This document shows positions 1 through 7,932 of a stretch of DNA of 64,000 bases, in pieces. Made by a program: the position numbers and the translations under genes. How positions within the stretch are numbered: position 1 is the first letter of the stretch; each line of letters starts with the position of its first letter. The notes below the pieces were generated by a model. That model did no database searches. It was not told where the DNA came from and saw only the letters and a list, made by a program, of their open reading frames with translations. The stretch is from Streptomyces sp. F001. Lineage in GTDB: Bacteria > Actinomycetota > Actinomycetes > Streptomycetales > Streptomycetaceae. The stretch is from NCBI RefSeq assembly GCF_004187715.1, contig NZ_QZWF01000001.1, positions 558,001 to 622,000 of the forward strand, in the 5' to 3' direction.

Positions 1-191
1 TCGGCGCCATCGGCGTCGTCCAGCTCGACCACGCGATCGACATGGCCGCGGCGACGAGGGCGGCGGTGCGTGAGGGCGTGTGGCTGCGACCGTTCCGCGA
101 TCTGGTGTACACGATGCCGCCGTACGTCACGAACGACGCGGACGTGGCGCGGATCGGGCGCGCGGTGTGCGCCGCGGCGCGGGAGGGATGA
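1..191 (+). CDS. bioA: Adenosylmethionine-8-amino-7-oxononanoate aminotransferase, C-terminal 62 residues (partial)
   Basis: This is the 3' end of a gene that starts outside the window; reading begins at base 3. BioA is the PLP-dependent aminotransferase that makes 7,8-diaminopelargonate in biotin synthesis. The visible tail contains [10 protein letters not shown] near its start and then [17 protein letters not shown], which matches the conserved C-terminal region of BioA (substrate-binding arginine followed by the YTMPPY stretch). The stop codon is one base before the ATG of the next gene, which encodes the following biotin enzyme, so the two are almost certainly cotranscribed and translationally coupled. 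The PLP lysine lies upstream and is not visible. Confidence 0.9.
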   Translation, partial: GAIGVVQLDHAIDMAAATRAAVREGVWLRPFRDLVYTMPPYVTNDADVARIGRAVCAAAREG

Positions 192-192
192 C

Positions 193-924
193 ATGCCGGT
201 TCTGGTGATCACGGGTACGGGCACGGAGGTCGGCAAGACGGTCACGACGGCCGCGGTCGCCGCCGCCGCACGGGCGGCCGGGCGTTCGGTGGCCGTGCTC
301 AAGGCCGCGCAGACGGGCGTACGGCCGGACGAGCGCGGCGACGCCGACGAGGTCGCGCGGCTCGCCGGTGCCGTCACGGCGGCCGAACTCGCCCGGTATC
401 CCGAGCCGTTGGCGCCGGGCACCGCCGCGCGGCGGGCCGGGCGGGCGCCGGTGCACCCGCAGGAGATCGCCGAAGCGGCGGCCAAGCTGGCCACCGAGCA
501 CGATCTGGTGCTGGTCGAGGGCGCCGGCGGGCTGCTCGTACGGTTCGACGCGGCGGGCGGGACCCTCGCCGACGCGGCCGGGCTGCTCGCCGCGCCGGTG
601 CTGGTCGTGGTGTCCGCGGGGCTGGGCACGCTGAACACCACCGAGCTGACGGCACGTGAAGTACGGTCCCGGCGGCTCGACCTGACCGGGGTCGTCATCG
701 GCAGCTGGCCCGGCGAGCCCGACCTCGCCGCCCGGTGCAACCTCGCGGACCTGCCGGAGGTGGCCGGGGCCCCGCTCCTGGGCGCCGTGCCCGCCGGGGC
801 CGGGGCGCTGGCTCCGGCGGCCTTCCGCGCGGCGGCACCGGACTGGCTCGCGCCGCGGCTGGACGGGACATGGGACGCGGAGGCGTTCCGGGTGCGTCAG
901 GCGCCACCGACGTTTCGGTGGTGA
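193..924 (+). CDS. bioD: Dethiobiotin synthetase BioD
   Basis: BioD closes the ureido ring of dethiobiotin from 7,8-diaminopelargonate, CO2 and ATP, the step after BioA. The 243-residue protein begins MPVLVITGTGTEVGKTVTTA, which carries the P-loop (GTEVGKT) near residues 9-16. The KAAQTG motif near residue 37 and VEGAGGLLVR near residue 109 are typical of the family. The ATG at 193 begins one base after the bioA stop. An upstream in-frame ATG at 70 lies inside bioA and was rejected. The length is normal for the family. Confidence 0.95.
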   Translation: MPVLVITGTGTEVGKTVTTAAVAAAARAAGRSVAVLKAAQTGVRPDERGDADEVARLAGAVTAAELARYPEPLAPGTAARRAGRAPVHPQEIAEAAAKLATEHDLVLVEGAGGLLVRFDAAGGTLADAAGLLAAPVLVVVSAGLGTLNTTELTAREVRSRRLDLTGVVIGSWPGEPDLAARCNLADLPEVAGAPLLGAVPAGAGALAPAAFRAAAPDWLAPRLDGTWDAEAFRVRQAPPTFRW

Positions 925-1043
925 GCGCTGCCAGGTGTATCGGCCGGACAGGCCCTGACCGGGACAGCGGTGTCTGCACCGTGGAGTGAGGGGCCGTACG
1001 GGTGGACAATCGCCGTACGTTCCGTCCTGCGAGGGAGGTCCTC

Positions 1044-1724
1044 ATGCCGCTACGGTCCGCCGGCGCCCGCAGGGTGGCGCGGGATCCTGTGTACCACCCG
1101 TTGTTCGCCCGCTACTACGCCCGCGTCAGCGTGGCCGCCGAGAGCCGGCTGGGCATGGCCGGGGTGCGCGACCGGCTGCTCGCCGGGCTGTCCGGACGCG
1201 TGCTCGAGGTCGGCGCGGGCAACGGACTGAACTTCGCGCACTATCCCCGTACGGTCCCGGAGGTCGTGGCGATCGAACCCGAGCGCAGTCTGCGGCAGTT
1301 GGCGGTGGAGGCCGCGCTGCGCGCCCAGATGCCCGTCGACGTGGTGCCGGGGGCGGCGGAGGCGCTGCCGGTCAAGAGCGAGGCCTTCGACGCGGTGGTG
1401 CTGTCGCTGGTGCTGTGCAGCGTGCGGGATGTGCCGCGCGCCCTGGGCGAGGTGCGCAGGGTGCTGCGGCCCGGCGGTCAGGTGCGGTTCTTCGAGCACG
1501 GGCGGGGCGGCGGCCGGGCGATGACGTTCACCCAGCGTGCGCTGGACCGCACGGTGTGGCCGCCGTTGAACGGCGGCTGCCATCTGTCCCGGGATCCGGT
1601 CGCCGCGCTCAGGGACGCCGGGTTCGCACTGGGCCCGTACCGGCGGATGCTGATGCCGGAGAAGGGGCCCGTACTGCCCACCTCGTTCTGTGTGCTGGGC
1701 ACCGCGTGGCGCCCCGAGGAGTAG
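1044..1724 (+). CDS. Class I SAM-dependent methyltransferase
   Basis: The 226-residue protein has a Rossmann methyltransferase core. Motif I is VLEVGAGNGLNFAHYP (about residues 53-68), the acidic end of strand 2 is VAIEPE, and motif IV/post-IV is FDAVVLSLVLCSV followed by VLRPGGQVRFFEHG. This is the UbiE/Methyltransf_11 type, often annotated as a small-molecule or phospholipid methyltransferase; the substrate cannot be told. ATG 1044 is chosen because GAGGGAGG lies five to six bases upstream (1031-1038). The in-frame GTG at 1002 has no ribosome site. The gene stands alone between bioD and a convergent toxin gene. Confidence 0.85.
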   Translation: MPLRSAGARRVARDPVYHPLFARYYARVSVAAESRLGMAGVRDRLLAGLSGRVLEVGAGNGLNFAHYPRTVPEVVAIEPERSLRQLAVEAALRAQMPVDVVPGAAEALPVKSEAFDAVVLSLVLCSVRDVPRALGEVRRVLRPGGQVRFFEHGRGGGRAMTFTQRALDRTVWPPLNGGCHLSRDPVAALRDAGFALGPYRRMLMPEKGPVLPTSFCVLGTAWRPEE

Positions 1725-1733
1725 GGCTGGGCG

Positions 1734-2108
1734 TCACAGGCTCCACTGCTGCAGTTCGCGCGCGATGTCGTGCACCGACGCCTCACCGCTTTTCACCAGC
1801 CGGGCCAGGTCACGCACCTGCACGGGCGAGGTGACGACCTTGACGCCGCTGGCGACCAGGTAGGCGTACGCGACCGCGGAGGCGAACAGGGCGTTGGAGC
1901 GCTCCAGCGCGGGGACATGGATCAGCAGTTGGAGCAGGGCCGCAGCGCGCGCGTGCGGGGTGTCGTAGACGGGGACGTCGAAGATCTCGGCCTGGTGGCG
2001 CGCGACCGCGGCGACGAGAGCTCCCCAGTCGGTGACCTGGGGATCTCCCGGCGTCTTCTGTTCGGCGAGCATCAGGAGCCAGGCAAGGTCGATGGTGAGG
2101 TCGCTCAA
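1734..2108 (-). CDS. Fic/Doc-like toxin component with degenerate active-site motif
   Basis: This 124-residue helical protein is what Streptomyces annotations call a Fic-family toxin component. It lies four bases after the stop of a ribbon-helix-helix antitoxin gene. Fic enzymes AMPylate or phosphorylate targets using an HPFxxGNGR loop. In the matching place this protein has HVPALERSNALFASAVAYAY, which keeps the His, the Asn and the following helix but not the canonical glycines and arginine. The start is TTG 2108 (MSDLTIDLAW), because homology begins there and it directly follows the antitoxin stop. The longer frame to 2219 reads through an inserted palindrome. An inactive or regulatory Fic fold is equally possible. 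Confidence 0.6.
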   Translation of the reverse strand: MSDLTIDLAWLLMLAEQKTPGDPQVTDWGALVAAVARHQAEIFDVPVYDTPHARAAALLQLLIHVPALERSNALFASAVAYAYLVASGVKVVTSPVQVRDLARLVKSGEASVHDIARELQQWSL

Positions 2109-2112
2109 CGGA

Positions 2113-2427
2113 TCAGTGGCGACCTTCGCTCGTGCGGCCTTGACCGTCCTCCCCGACGCTCGACTTCTCCCCCACGCTCGGCTTCGCTCGCGCGGGGGAA
2201 CCCCCATGAGCAGGGGCACCCCCGTCGAACTCCTCGGCGAAGACGGACTCGTACTGCTTCATGAAGTCGGCGGCGGCCTCCACGAAGGTGTGGCCGACCT
2301 CTCCGGTGTCCTGCCGCACGAGCTCTTCGATGTAGCGGTTGACGCTCATGCCGCGCGCAAGGGCGCGTTCGCGGGCCGCGCGGGCGGTGCCCTCGTCGAC
2401 GCGGACGTTCAACTGGGTCTTGGCCAT
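2113..2427 (-). CDS. Ribbon-helix-helix antitoxin with element-derived C-terminus
   Basis: The first 50 residues are a ribbon-helix-helix DNA-binding domain: MAKTQLNVRVDEGTARAARE is the beta strand plus first helix, followed by ARGMSVNRYIEELV. The next helix (TFVEAAADFMKQYESVFAEE) probably contacts the toxin. After about residue 69 the sequence (GGAPAHGGSPARAKPSVGE) is the translation of an inserted palindromic element, so the natural C-terminus has been replaced. The protein is 104 residues. The ATG is six bases downstream of a -10 box and so is probably leaderless. A perfect palindrome over the promoter suggests self-repression. It precedes the Fic-like gene in a two-gene operon. Confidence 0.7.
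   Translation of the reverse strand: MAKTQLNVRVDEGTARAARERALARGMSVNRYIEELVRQDTGEVGHTFVEAAADFMKQYESVFAEEFDGGAPAHGGSPARAKPSVGEKSSVGEDGQGRTSEGRH
2167..2223 (-). repeat. Streptomyces-type palindromic element, copy A (inside antitoxin gene)
   Basis: On the minus strand the sequence reads GGGGGT..CCCC, then GGGGGTTCCCCCGCGCGAGC, a short spacer and GAGCGTGGGGGAG. It can fold as a nested hairpin. The same core occurs at 6255-6290 and 31101-31140. Here it supplies the C-terminal codons of the antitoxin. A neighbouring half-copy (GTCGAGCGTCGGGGAG, about 2147-2166) suggests a second partial insertion or duplication. Confidence 0.65.
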
Positions 2428-2463
2428 ACCTCGAAGCTAGCGCCGGAACGCTAGCAGCGGCAA
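2428..2463 (-). promoter_or_regulatory. Leaderless promoter with overlapping palindromic operator for the toxin-antitoxin operon
   Basis: On the minus strand a -35 TTGCCG (2463-2458) and a -10 TAGCTT (2439-2434) are separated by 18 bases, and the antitoxin ATG follows six bases later. The perfect inverted repeat GCTAGCG-ccggaa-CGCTAGC (2436-2455) covers the -10 box and spacer. This is the expected position for antitoxin autorepression. Confidence 0.55.
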
Positions 2464-2637
2464 GGGCATCGCACGAGGGGCAGTGAGTGCCCCTTACAAC
2501 CACATCCGGGGCCCGACCTGGGAGGGAGACCATCCACAACCTCGGCGGGATACCGTTTGTGGTGCGTATCACATCGCCCTCGGCACAGGCCCGGAACTCG
2601 TGACGCCCACGAGCGAGGCGCGATCAAGGAGGCAGCC

Positions 2638-3450
2638 TTGTCCACACCTGCTGCGGAGCACGCCCCGGGGCTCGCACCGGCCGACGGGGTCGCGGCCCGC
2701 GCCCGCGGTCTCACCAAGGCATACGGCTCGGGCGAGACGACGGTGCTCGCCCTCGACTCGGTGGACGTGGACGTCGCGCGCCGCCGCTTCACCGCCGTCA
2801 TGGGCCCGTCGGGCTCCGGGAAGTCCACGCTGATGCACTGTCTGGCCGGGCTCGACACCGTCTCGGCCGGACAGGTGTGGCTCGGCGACACCGAGATCAC
2901 GGGGCTGAAGGAGCGCGAGCTGACCAGGCTGCGGCGGGACCGGATCGGGTTCATGTTCCAGTCGTTCAACCTCATCCCGACGCTGAACGCGCTCGAGAAC
3001 ATCACCCTGCCCATGGACATCGCGGGCCAGAAGCCCGACCGGGAGTGGCTGGACCAGGTCATCGACACGCTCGGCCTGCGGGACCGGCTCGGGCACCGGC
3101 CCTCGCAGCTGTCCGGCGGCCAGCAGCAGCGCGTCGCCTGCGCCCGCGCACTGGCCTCCCGCCCCGAGCTGATCTTCGCGGACGAGCCGACCGGCAACCT
3201 CGACTCGCGGGCCGGCCTGGAGGTCCTCGGCTTCCTGCGCGGGGCCGTCGACGACCTCGGGCAGACCGTCGTCATGGTCACCCACGACCCTGGCGCCGCC
3301 GCCCACTCCGACCTGGCGCTCTTCCTCGGCGACGGGCGGATCGTCGACGAGCTGGAGCAGCCGACGGCCCAGGCCGTGCTGGAGCGTATGAAGCGGTTCG
3401 ACGTGATCCGCCGCCGGACCGACGACGCCACCCCCCTCCAGAGGGACTGA
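2638..3450 (+). CDS. ABC transporter ATP-binding protein (MacB/LolD type)
   Basis: The 270-residue ATPase powers an FtsX-type exporter encoded immediately downstream. Visible motifs are Walker A GPSGSGKST (near residue 57), the Q-loop region FMFQSFNLIPTLNALEN, the signature LSGGQQQRVACARAL and Walker B LIFADEPTGNLDS with the D-loop after it. The order and spacing are typical of the MacB/LolD/FtsE class, which drives mechanotransmission permeases rather than classical importers. The start is TTG 2638, five bases after a strong AAGGAGG site (2626-2632); the frame remains open upstream to 2557 without a ribosome site. The stop is six bases before the permease start. Confidence 0.92.
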   Translation: MSTPAAEHAPGLAPADGVAARARGLTKAYGSGETTVLALDSVDVDVARRRFTAVMGPSGSGKSTLMHCLAGLDTVSAGQVWLGDTEITGLKERELTRLRRDRIGFMFQSFNLIPTLNALENITLPMDIAGQKPDREWLDQVIDTLGLRDRLGHRPSQLSGGQQQRVACARALASRPELIFADEPTGNLDSRAGLEVLGFLRGAVDDLGQTVVMVTHDPGAAAHSDLALFLGDGRIVDELEQPTAQAVLERMKRFDVIRRRTDDATPLQRD

Positions 3451-3455
3451 AACCC

Positions 3456-6020
3456 GTGCTCAGGGCAACACTCCGGAGTTTCGTCGCCCACAAGGGGCGA
3501 CTGCTGCTCTCGGCGCTGGCCGTACTGCTGTCCGTGGCGTTCGTCACAGGCAGTCTGATCTTCTCGGACACTGTCAGCCGCACCTTCAACCGGCTCTTCG
3601 CGTCGACCGCGGCGAACGTCACCGTGACCCCCAAGGAGACCCTCGACGAGGTGGTGCCGTCCGGTGCGACGGCCACGCTGCCCGCCGCGCTCGCCGACCG
3701 GGTCGCCCGGGTCGACGGCGTGGCCGCCGCCCGCGCGGAGGCCGAGGCCACGAACATCACGGTCGTCAACGCCGACAACGAATCGGTCGGCCCGACGACC
3801 GGCGCCCCCACGATCGGCACCAACTGGAACCCGAGCGACCGCAGCCCCGTCGAGCTGACCTCCGGCCACGCCCCGCACGGGCCCGCCGAGGCGCTGATCG
3901 ACTCCGAGACCGCCGACCGCAGGAACGTACGGATCGGAGACGTCGTGACGGTGATCGCCGCACCCGGCTCCTTCCGGGTCGAGGTCGTCGGCATCGTCAC
4001 GTTCACGACCACCAATCCCGGTGCCGCACTGGTGTTCGTCGACACGCCGACCGCCCAGACGAAGCTGCTGGGCGTCGAGGGAGCCGCCACGAGCATCACC
4101 GTGGACGCGGCGGACGGCGTGAGCGACACCACGCTCAAGCAGCGCGTCGCGGCCGCCCTCGGCGCCGACCGCTACAGCTTCCGGACCGCCGACGAACAGG
4201 CCGAGTCGGACGTCGAACAGCTCGGCGGCTTCCTCGACGTCATCAAGTACGTGATGCTCGGCTTCGCCGGGGTCGCCGTCCTCGTGGGCGTGTTCCTGAT
4301 CGTCAACACCTTCTCGATGCTGATCGCGCAGCGCACCCGCGAGCTGGGGCTGCTGCGCGCGCTGGGCGCCGACCGGCGCCAGGTGCGCCGGTCGGTGCTC
4401 ACCGAGGCGCTGCTGCTCGGCCTGGTCGGCTCCACGCTGGGTCTGGCCGCCGGCATCGGGCTCGCCGCCGGCCTCATCGAGCTGATGGGCCTGCTCGGCA
4501 TGAACATCAAGTCCACCGAGATGGTCATCGGCTGGGGGACACCCCTCGCGGCGTACGTCGTCGGTGTCGGCGTCACCTTCGTCGCCGCGTACCTCCCGGC
4601 CCGGCGTGCGGCGGGCGTCTCGCCGATGGCGGCGCTCTCCGACGCCGAGGTCGCCGCGGTGGGCCGGCCGCTCAAGGTGCGTGCGGTGGTGGGCGCGGTC
4701 GTGGGAGCGGCGGGCGCGGCGGCACTGGCGGGCTGCGTGGGGTCGTCCGAGACGGGAGCGGCGGCATCCCTGCTGGGCCTCGGGGTGCTCCTGACCCTCA
4801 TCGCCACCGTGGTCGCGGGACCTCTCCTGGTCCGGCCGGTGATCCGGGTGCTGGGCGGGGCCTTCCCGGCGCTGTTCGGTTCCATCGGCCGGATGAGCCA
4901 GCGCAACGCCCTGCGCAACCCCCGCCGTACCGGCGCCACGGCGGCGGCGCTCATGGTGGGCCTCGCGCTGGTCGGCGGGCTGTCGGTGGCGAGCGCCTCG
5001 ATCACGAAGTCGTTCGACCGGCAGATCGACCGGACGCTCGGCGCCGACTTCGTGATCCAGAACAACTTCGTGCCCTTCCCGCCGGAGGTCACCGCCCATG
5101 TGCGCGGCACCGAGGGCGTGGGGCTCGTGGTGCGCTCGCGGTTCACGCCGATCGCGGTCCTCCTGCCCGACGGCGCCCGCGTCGAGACGACCGCTGCCGG
5201 CTACGACCGGCGGCTCGACGAGGTCGCCAACATCACCTACGCCGGGGGCGACAGCGCCGCCGCGCTGGCCGCCAGGCACCTTGCGATGGACCTGGACTTC
5301 GCGCGGGAGCACGGCGTACGGCTCGGCAGCACGGTTCCCGTCGAGTTCCAGGGCGGCCGCACGGCCGAGCTGACCGTCGGCGCCCTCACCGACCAGGAGT
5401 CCGCCGAGGGCTTCGGGCTGCAGGGCGGGATCTACTTCGGCCTCGCCACCCTGGAGCGGTACGTGCCGGGCGGGCAGGACTCCGTGCTGTACGTCAACGC
5501 CGCCCCGGGCACGAGCGACGACGACCTGCGCAGGAACCTGGAGCGGACGCTCGACGCGTATCCGCAGCTGCAGGTCCGGGACCTGGCCGACTACAAGCAG
5601 CTGGTGCGCGACCAGATCTCCGTGCTGCTCTACCTCGTGTACGCCCTCCTGGGGCTCGCGATCACCATCGCCGTGCTCGGCGTGGTGAACACCCTCACCC
5701 TGTCGGTCGTGGAGCGCACCCGGGAGATCGGGCTGCTGCGCGCCATCGGGCTGGCCCGGCGGCAGCTGCGCCGGATGATCCGGCTGGAGTCGGTGGTGAT
5801 CGCGGTTTTCGGCGCGGTCCTGGGCCTCGGGCTGGGCCTGGTGTGGGGAGTGTGCACCCAGCAGGTGCTGGCGTTGCAGGGCATGACGGCGCTGGCGATC
5901 CCGTGGGGCACGATCGTCGCAGTGGTGATCGGCTCGGCGGTGGTAGGCGTCGTGGCGGCGCTGCTGCCTGCCCTGCGGGCCTCGCGGATGAACGTACTGG
6001 CGGCGATCGCGCACGAGTGA
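3456..6020 (+). CDS. FtsX-family ABC transporter permease with duplicated MacB/FtsX units
   Basis: The 854-residue membrane protein pairs with the upstream ATPase. It begins with a transmembrane segment (LLLSALAVLLSVAFVTGSL), then an extracytoplasmic MacB-like domain. An FtsX block of three helices follows near residues 255-400 (containing RTRELGLLRALGADRRQVRR). A second first-type helix appears near residue 490 (GATAAALMVGLALVGGLSVA), then another outer domain and a C-terminal FtsX block ending near 850 (RTREIGLLRAIGLARRQLRR). This duplicated architecture is common in actinobacteria. The GTG at 3456 has GAGGGA ten to fifteen bases upstream. The substrate is unknown; lipid, lipoprotein or peptide export is typical of the class. 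Confidence 0.9.
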   Translation: MLRATLRSFVAHKGRLLLSALAVLLSVAFVTGSLIFSDTVSRTFNRLFASTAANVTVTPKETLDEVVPSGATATLPAALADRVARVDGVAAARAEAEATNITVVNADNESVGPTTGAPTIGTNWNPSDRSPVELTSGHAPHGPAEALIDSETADRRNVRIGDVVTVIAAPGSFRVEVVGIVTFTTTNPGAALVFVDTPTAQTKLLGVEGAATSITVDAADGVSDTTLKQRVAAALGADRYSFRTADEQAESDVEQLGGFLDVIKYVMLGFAGVAVLVGVFLIVNTFSMLIAQRTRELGLLRALGADRRQVRRSVLTEALLLGLVGSTLGLAAGIGLAAGLIELMGLLGMNIKSTEMVIGWGTPLAAYVVGVGVTFVAAYLPARRAAGVSPMAALSDAEVAAVGRPLKVRAVVGAVVGAAGAAALAGCVGSSETGAAASLLGLGVLLTLIATVVAGPLLVRPVIRVLGGAFPALFGSIGRMSQRNALRNPRRTGATAAALMVGLALVGGLSVASASITKSFDRQIDRTLGADFVIQNNFVPFPPEVTAHVRGTEGVGLVVRSRFTPIAVLLPDGARVETTAAGYDRRLDEVANITYAGGDSAAALAARHLAMDLDFAREHGVRLGSTVPVEFQGGRTAELTVGALTDQESAEGFGLQGGIYFGLATLERYVPGGQDSVLYVNAAPGTSDDDLRRNLERTLDAYPQLQVRDLADYKQLVRDQISVLLYLVYALLGLAITIAVLGVVNTLTLSVVERTREIGLLRAIGLARRQLRRMIRLESVVIAVFGAVLGLGLGLVWGVCTQQVLALQGMTALAIPWGTIVAVVIGSAVVGVVAALLPALRASRMNVLAAIAHE

Positions 6021-6097
6021 CGCGGAGGTACGCCGGGCGTGCGTCCGGATGCTGAAATCGCGTGCCCCCAAGCGCCCGCCGGTGATGGGATCACGGC

Positions 6098-6330
6098 ATG
6101 ACGGACCTGCGGATACGGACCGCGACGCCCGACGACCTCGACACCGTGCCGGCCTTCTGGAAGACCGCCGCCGAGGGGACGAGCATCAGCGACGACCGGG
6201 ACGGCGTGGAGCGGCTGGTTCGCCCGTGACCCCGAGGCGCTGATCCTGGCGATGAGGGTCCCCCGCTCGAGCGCAGCTGAGAGTGGGGGTTCGACGGTGA
6301 GCTGGTCGGCACGGCCCGCATGGGCAAGCT
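6098..6330 (+). pseudogene. GNAT acetyltransferase, 5' fragment (frameshifted and element-interrupted)
   Basis: The reading MTDLRIRTATPDDLDTVPAF and the following TAAEGTSISDDRDGVERLV closely parallel the intact GNAT at 8738. An extra T at 6219-6220 shifts the frame to a stop; removing it restores RDPEALILA. Immediately afterwards the palindromic element (6255-6290) interrupts the gene. Homology resumes as FDGELVGT and is lost near 6320. The continuation (FDGRRC..., RRRQGIG, ALLAAEERFVRLGGRR) appears 2.85 kb downstream at 9178, so this is the head of a broken gene. Confidence 0.8.
6255..6290 (+). repeat. Palindromic element, copy B (inside GNAT pseudogene)
   Basis: The sequence AGGGTCCCCCGCTCGAGC, then a short spacer and GAGAGTGGGGGT, shares the GGGTNCCCCCGC ... 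GTGGGGG core with copies at 2167-2223 and 31101-31140. About 38 bases lie between the flanking GNAT codons GCG (Ala) and TTC (Phe), which shifts the reading frame. Confidence 0.65.
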
Positions 6331-6389
6331 GACTGCCCGTGCCTGGCCTGCCGGTTCGGCCACGACCGCCGTCATCCGGCTCGGTCCCG

Positions 6390-6462
6390 CCGCTCCACCT
6401 CGGGCTGGCGAACATCGCCGGCCAAGCAGGGTCGTAATGAACGATCTCGACTCGGTCTCCCA
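6390..6462 (-). pseudogene. Possible GrpB-family N-terminal scrap
   Basis: On the minus strand a GTG (6462) opens the reading VGDRVEIVHYDPAWPAMFA, which looks like the conserved N-terminus of GrpB/UPF0157 proteins (VEIV-YDPAWP). The similarity stops after about 20 residues and the frame runs into the split-GNAT sequence. The rest of 6330-6860 holds no gene I can support. A minus-strand open frame continues upstream (for example SPDLLILIRSRDSG near 6650) but I do not recognise it. Confidence 0.35.
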
Positions 6463-6866
6463 CCTGTCGATTCTTCCAGGGCTCGCGCGGCAGGAAGCCG
6501 ACGAGGACGCTTTGCATGCAGACGGCGATCACCCACCGTGACATGGCTGCCGCATCGGAGATGCGAATACGCGACACAGGAACATGCGAGCTCACCAGTA
6601 CCGAGGGCCACCTCGAAGCGTGAAGAACGGCCGCCCCGCTGTCCCGGGAACGGATCAAGATCAGCAGGTCAGGTGAACGGCCGAGGTCAAACACCGAGCT
6701 GAGCGGCTGTGGGTCGACCCCGGCCAGCGCGCGCATCCACTGGACCCTGGGCCGGCAGTGGCTCGACCGCACAGGTAACCCCTTCCTGACGCTCGTGTCG
6801 GCGGAACCGTTTCACCGGGTGCCGTGTCCTTCTTCGCGGAGGGTGGTTCCACGCCGCGGAACACCT

Positions 6867-7328
6867 GTGAAGGGGGATGGCCATGGGGCAGGTGCGCGAG
6901 GGGCACGGTTGGGGGCTTGGGCCGTCGGCGGGGTCATCGGCCTGGCGGCGTTGTACGTGATCGGGGTGTTCGCCTTCGGCGGCGCGGGGTGGATCACCGC
7001 CCCGTTCCGCGGTGAGGCGGACAAGCGCGAGAACACCGTCGGCTCGGGCGAGTTCCGTCAGACCACGTACGAGGAGTTCTTCGATCTGTGCGAGGCCGTG
7101 CAGAACGCCGAAGGGACGATCCAGGCGCTCCAGGAGGAGCGGAAGACCGCTTCGGAGACTCGCACGACGCAGATCGACCAGTCGATCACCGCGCTGAAGG
7201 CCACGCGGATCGAGTCGGTCAACGACTACAACTCGAAGGCCGCCCAGGAGCACCGCGCGCCCTTCCGTGACAAGGATCTGCCGTACCGGCTGGATGCCAC
7301 CGCCGAGCGCACGACGTGCACCAACTGA
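6867..7328 (+). CDS. Small membrane-anchored protein of unknown function
   Basis: I do not recognise this family. After a short Gly/Arg-rich N-terminus there is one clear transmembrane helix (AVGGVIGLAALYVIGVFAFGG), then an extracytoplasmic part. That part contains the well-formed helix NAEGTIQALQEERKTASE and ends in TTCTN, with two cysteines (LCEAV and TTCTN) that may pair. GTG 6867 gives 153 residues; TTG 6909, with GAGGGG just upstream, is an equally good start (139 residues). A lipoprotein gene follows after 34 bases. The pair sits inside the interrupted GNAT gene, so horizontal acquisition is likely. Confidence 0.6.
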   Translation: MKGDGHGAGARGARLGAWAVGGVIGLAALYVIGVFAFGGAGWITAPFRGEADKRENTVGSGEFRQTTYEEFFDLCEAVQNAEGTIQALQEERKTASETRTTQIDQSITALKATRIESVNDYNSKAAQEHRAPFRDKDLPYRLDATAERTTCTN

Positions 7329-7362
7329 TCCCCGTCTCATCCCGGGAAGAGGGCAGCACCGC

Positions 7363-7926
7363 ATGAAGAAGTTCGCACGCATGGCCCTGGCCACCGTCGT
7401 CGCGCTCGTTGTGGGCCTCGCCCTGACGTCCTGCACCGACTCCAGCCAGGACAAGGAGAACAAGGCCAAGCAGGAGAACTACGACCACCTCGTGGCCCAG
7501 CAGCCGGCGGGCCGCATGGAGTACTCGCCGACCCGCGAAGCGATCAACCAGTGGATCAAGACGTGGGGGAAGCGGGGCAAACTCTCATACGTCTACATCC
7601 AGAACGCCAAAGGCGAGTACGGGTACTTCATCATGAAGGGCCTGCCGGTGCCGCGCTGCAAGATGCTCACTCCGACGGAGAAGGTGGAATCCTCCTCCAA
7701 CGGCGTCGCGGTCCTCGCCCAGCCCGGCATGGACGGCGTGTACACGTCGGGTTCCACCTGCGGTGCCTACTACGGTTTCGACGCCACGACGGGCGCGTAC
7801 ATGGAGTTCACGGTCGGCACGAACCAGTCGTTCTTCCTGTTCGACCAGCCCATGACGATGCCGGAGTACGCCAGCGCCAAGCAGTTGGGGCCGAGCTCGG
7901 TGAAGGACGTCGAGAAGCAACCTTGA
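7363..7926 (+). CDS. Putative lipoprotein, partner of upstream membrane protein
   Basis: The 187-residue protein starts MKKFARMALATVVALVVGLA and has the lipobox LTSC near residue 24, so it should be exported and lipid-anchored. The mature part is rich in Lys, Tyr and Gln (SSQDKENKAKQENYDHLVAQ) and contains paired cysteines (VPRCKML and GSTCGAYYGF). No catalytic motif is recognisable. ATG 7363 follows GGAAGAGGG. The gene is probably cotranscribed with the membrane protein at 6867 and ends at a strong hairpin. Its use of AAG, TAC and AAC is somewhat heavier than the neighbours, in line with an imported cassette. Confidence 0.75.
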   Translation: MKKFARMALATVVALVVGLALTSCTDSSQDKENKAKQENYDHLVAQQPAGRMEYSPTREAINQWIKTWGKRGKLSYVYIQNAKGEYGYFIMKGLPVPRCKMLTPTEKVESSSNGVAVLAQPGMDGVYTSGSTCGAYYGFDATTGAYMEFTVGTNQSFFLFDQPMTMPEYASAKQLGPSSVKDVEKQP

Positions 7927-7932
7927 GCGGCC

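Noticed and set aside
2109..2219. Longer N-terminus for the Fic-like protein (start at 2219)
   Set aside because: The added residues translate the palindromic element and overlap the antitoxin gene in another frame; homology begins at TTG 2108.
2451..6071. A 1206-codon open frame on the minus strand antisense to the ABC exporter genes
   Set aside because: The predicted sequence is Arg/His/Pro-rich without domains, while the plus strand has two recognisable transporter genes with ribosome sites. It is a high-GC shadow.
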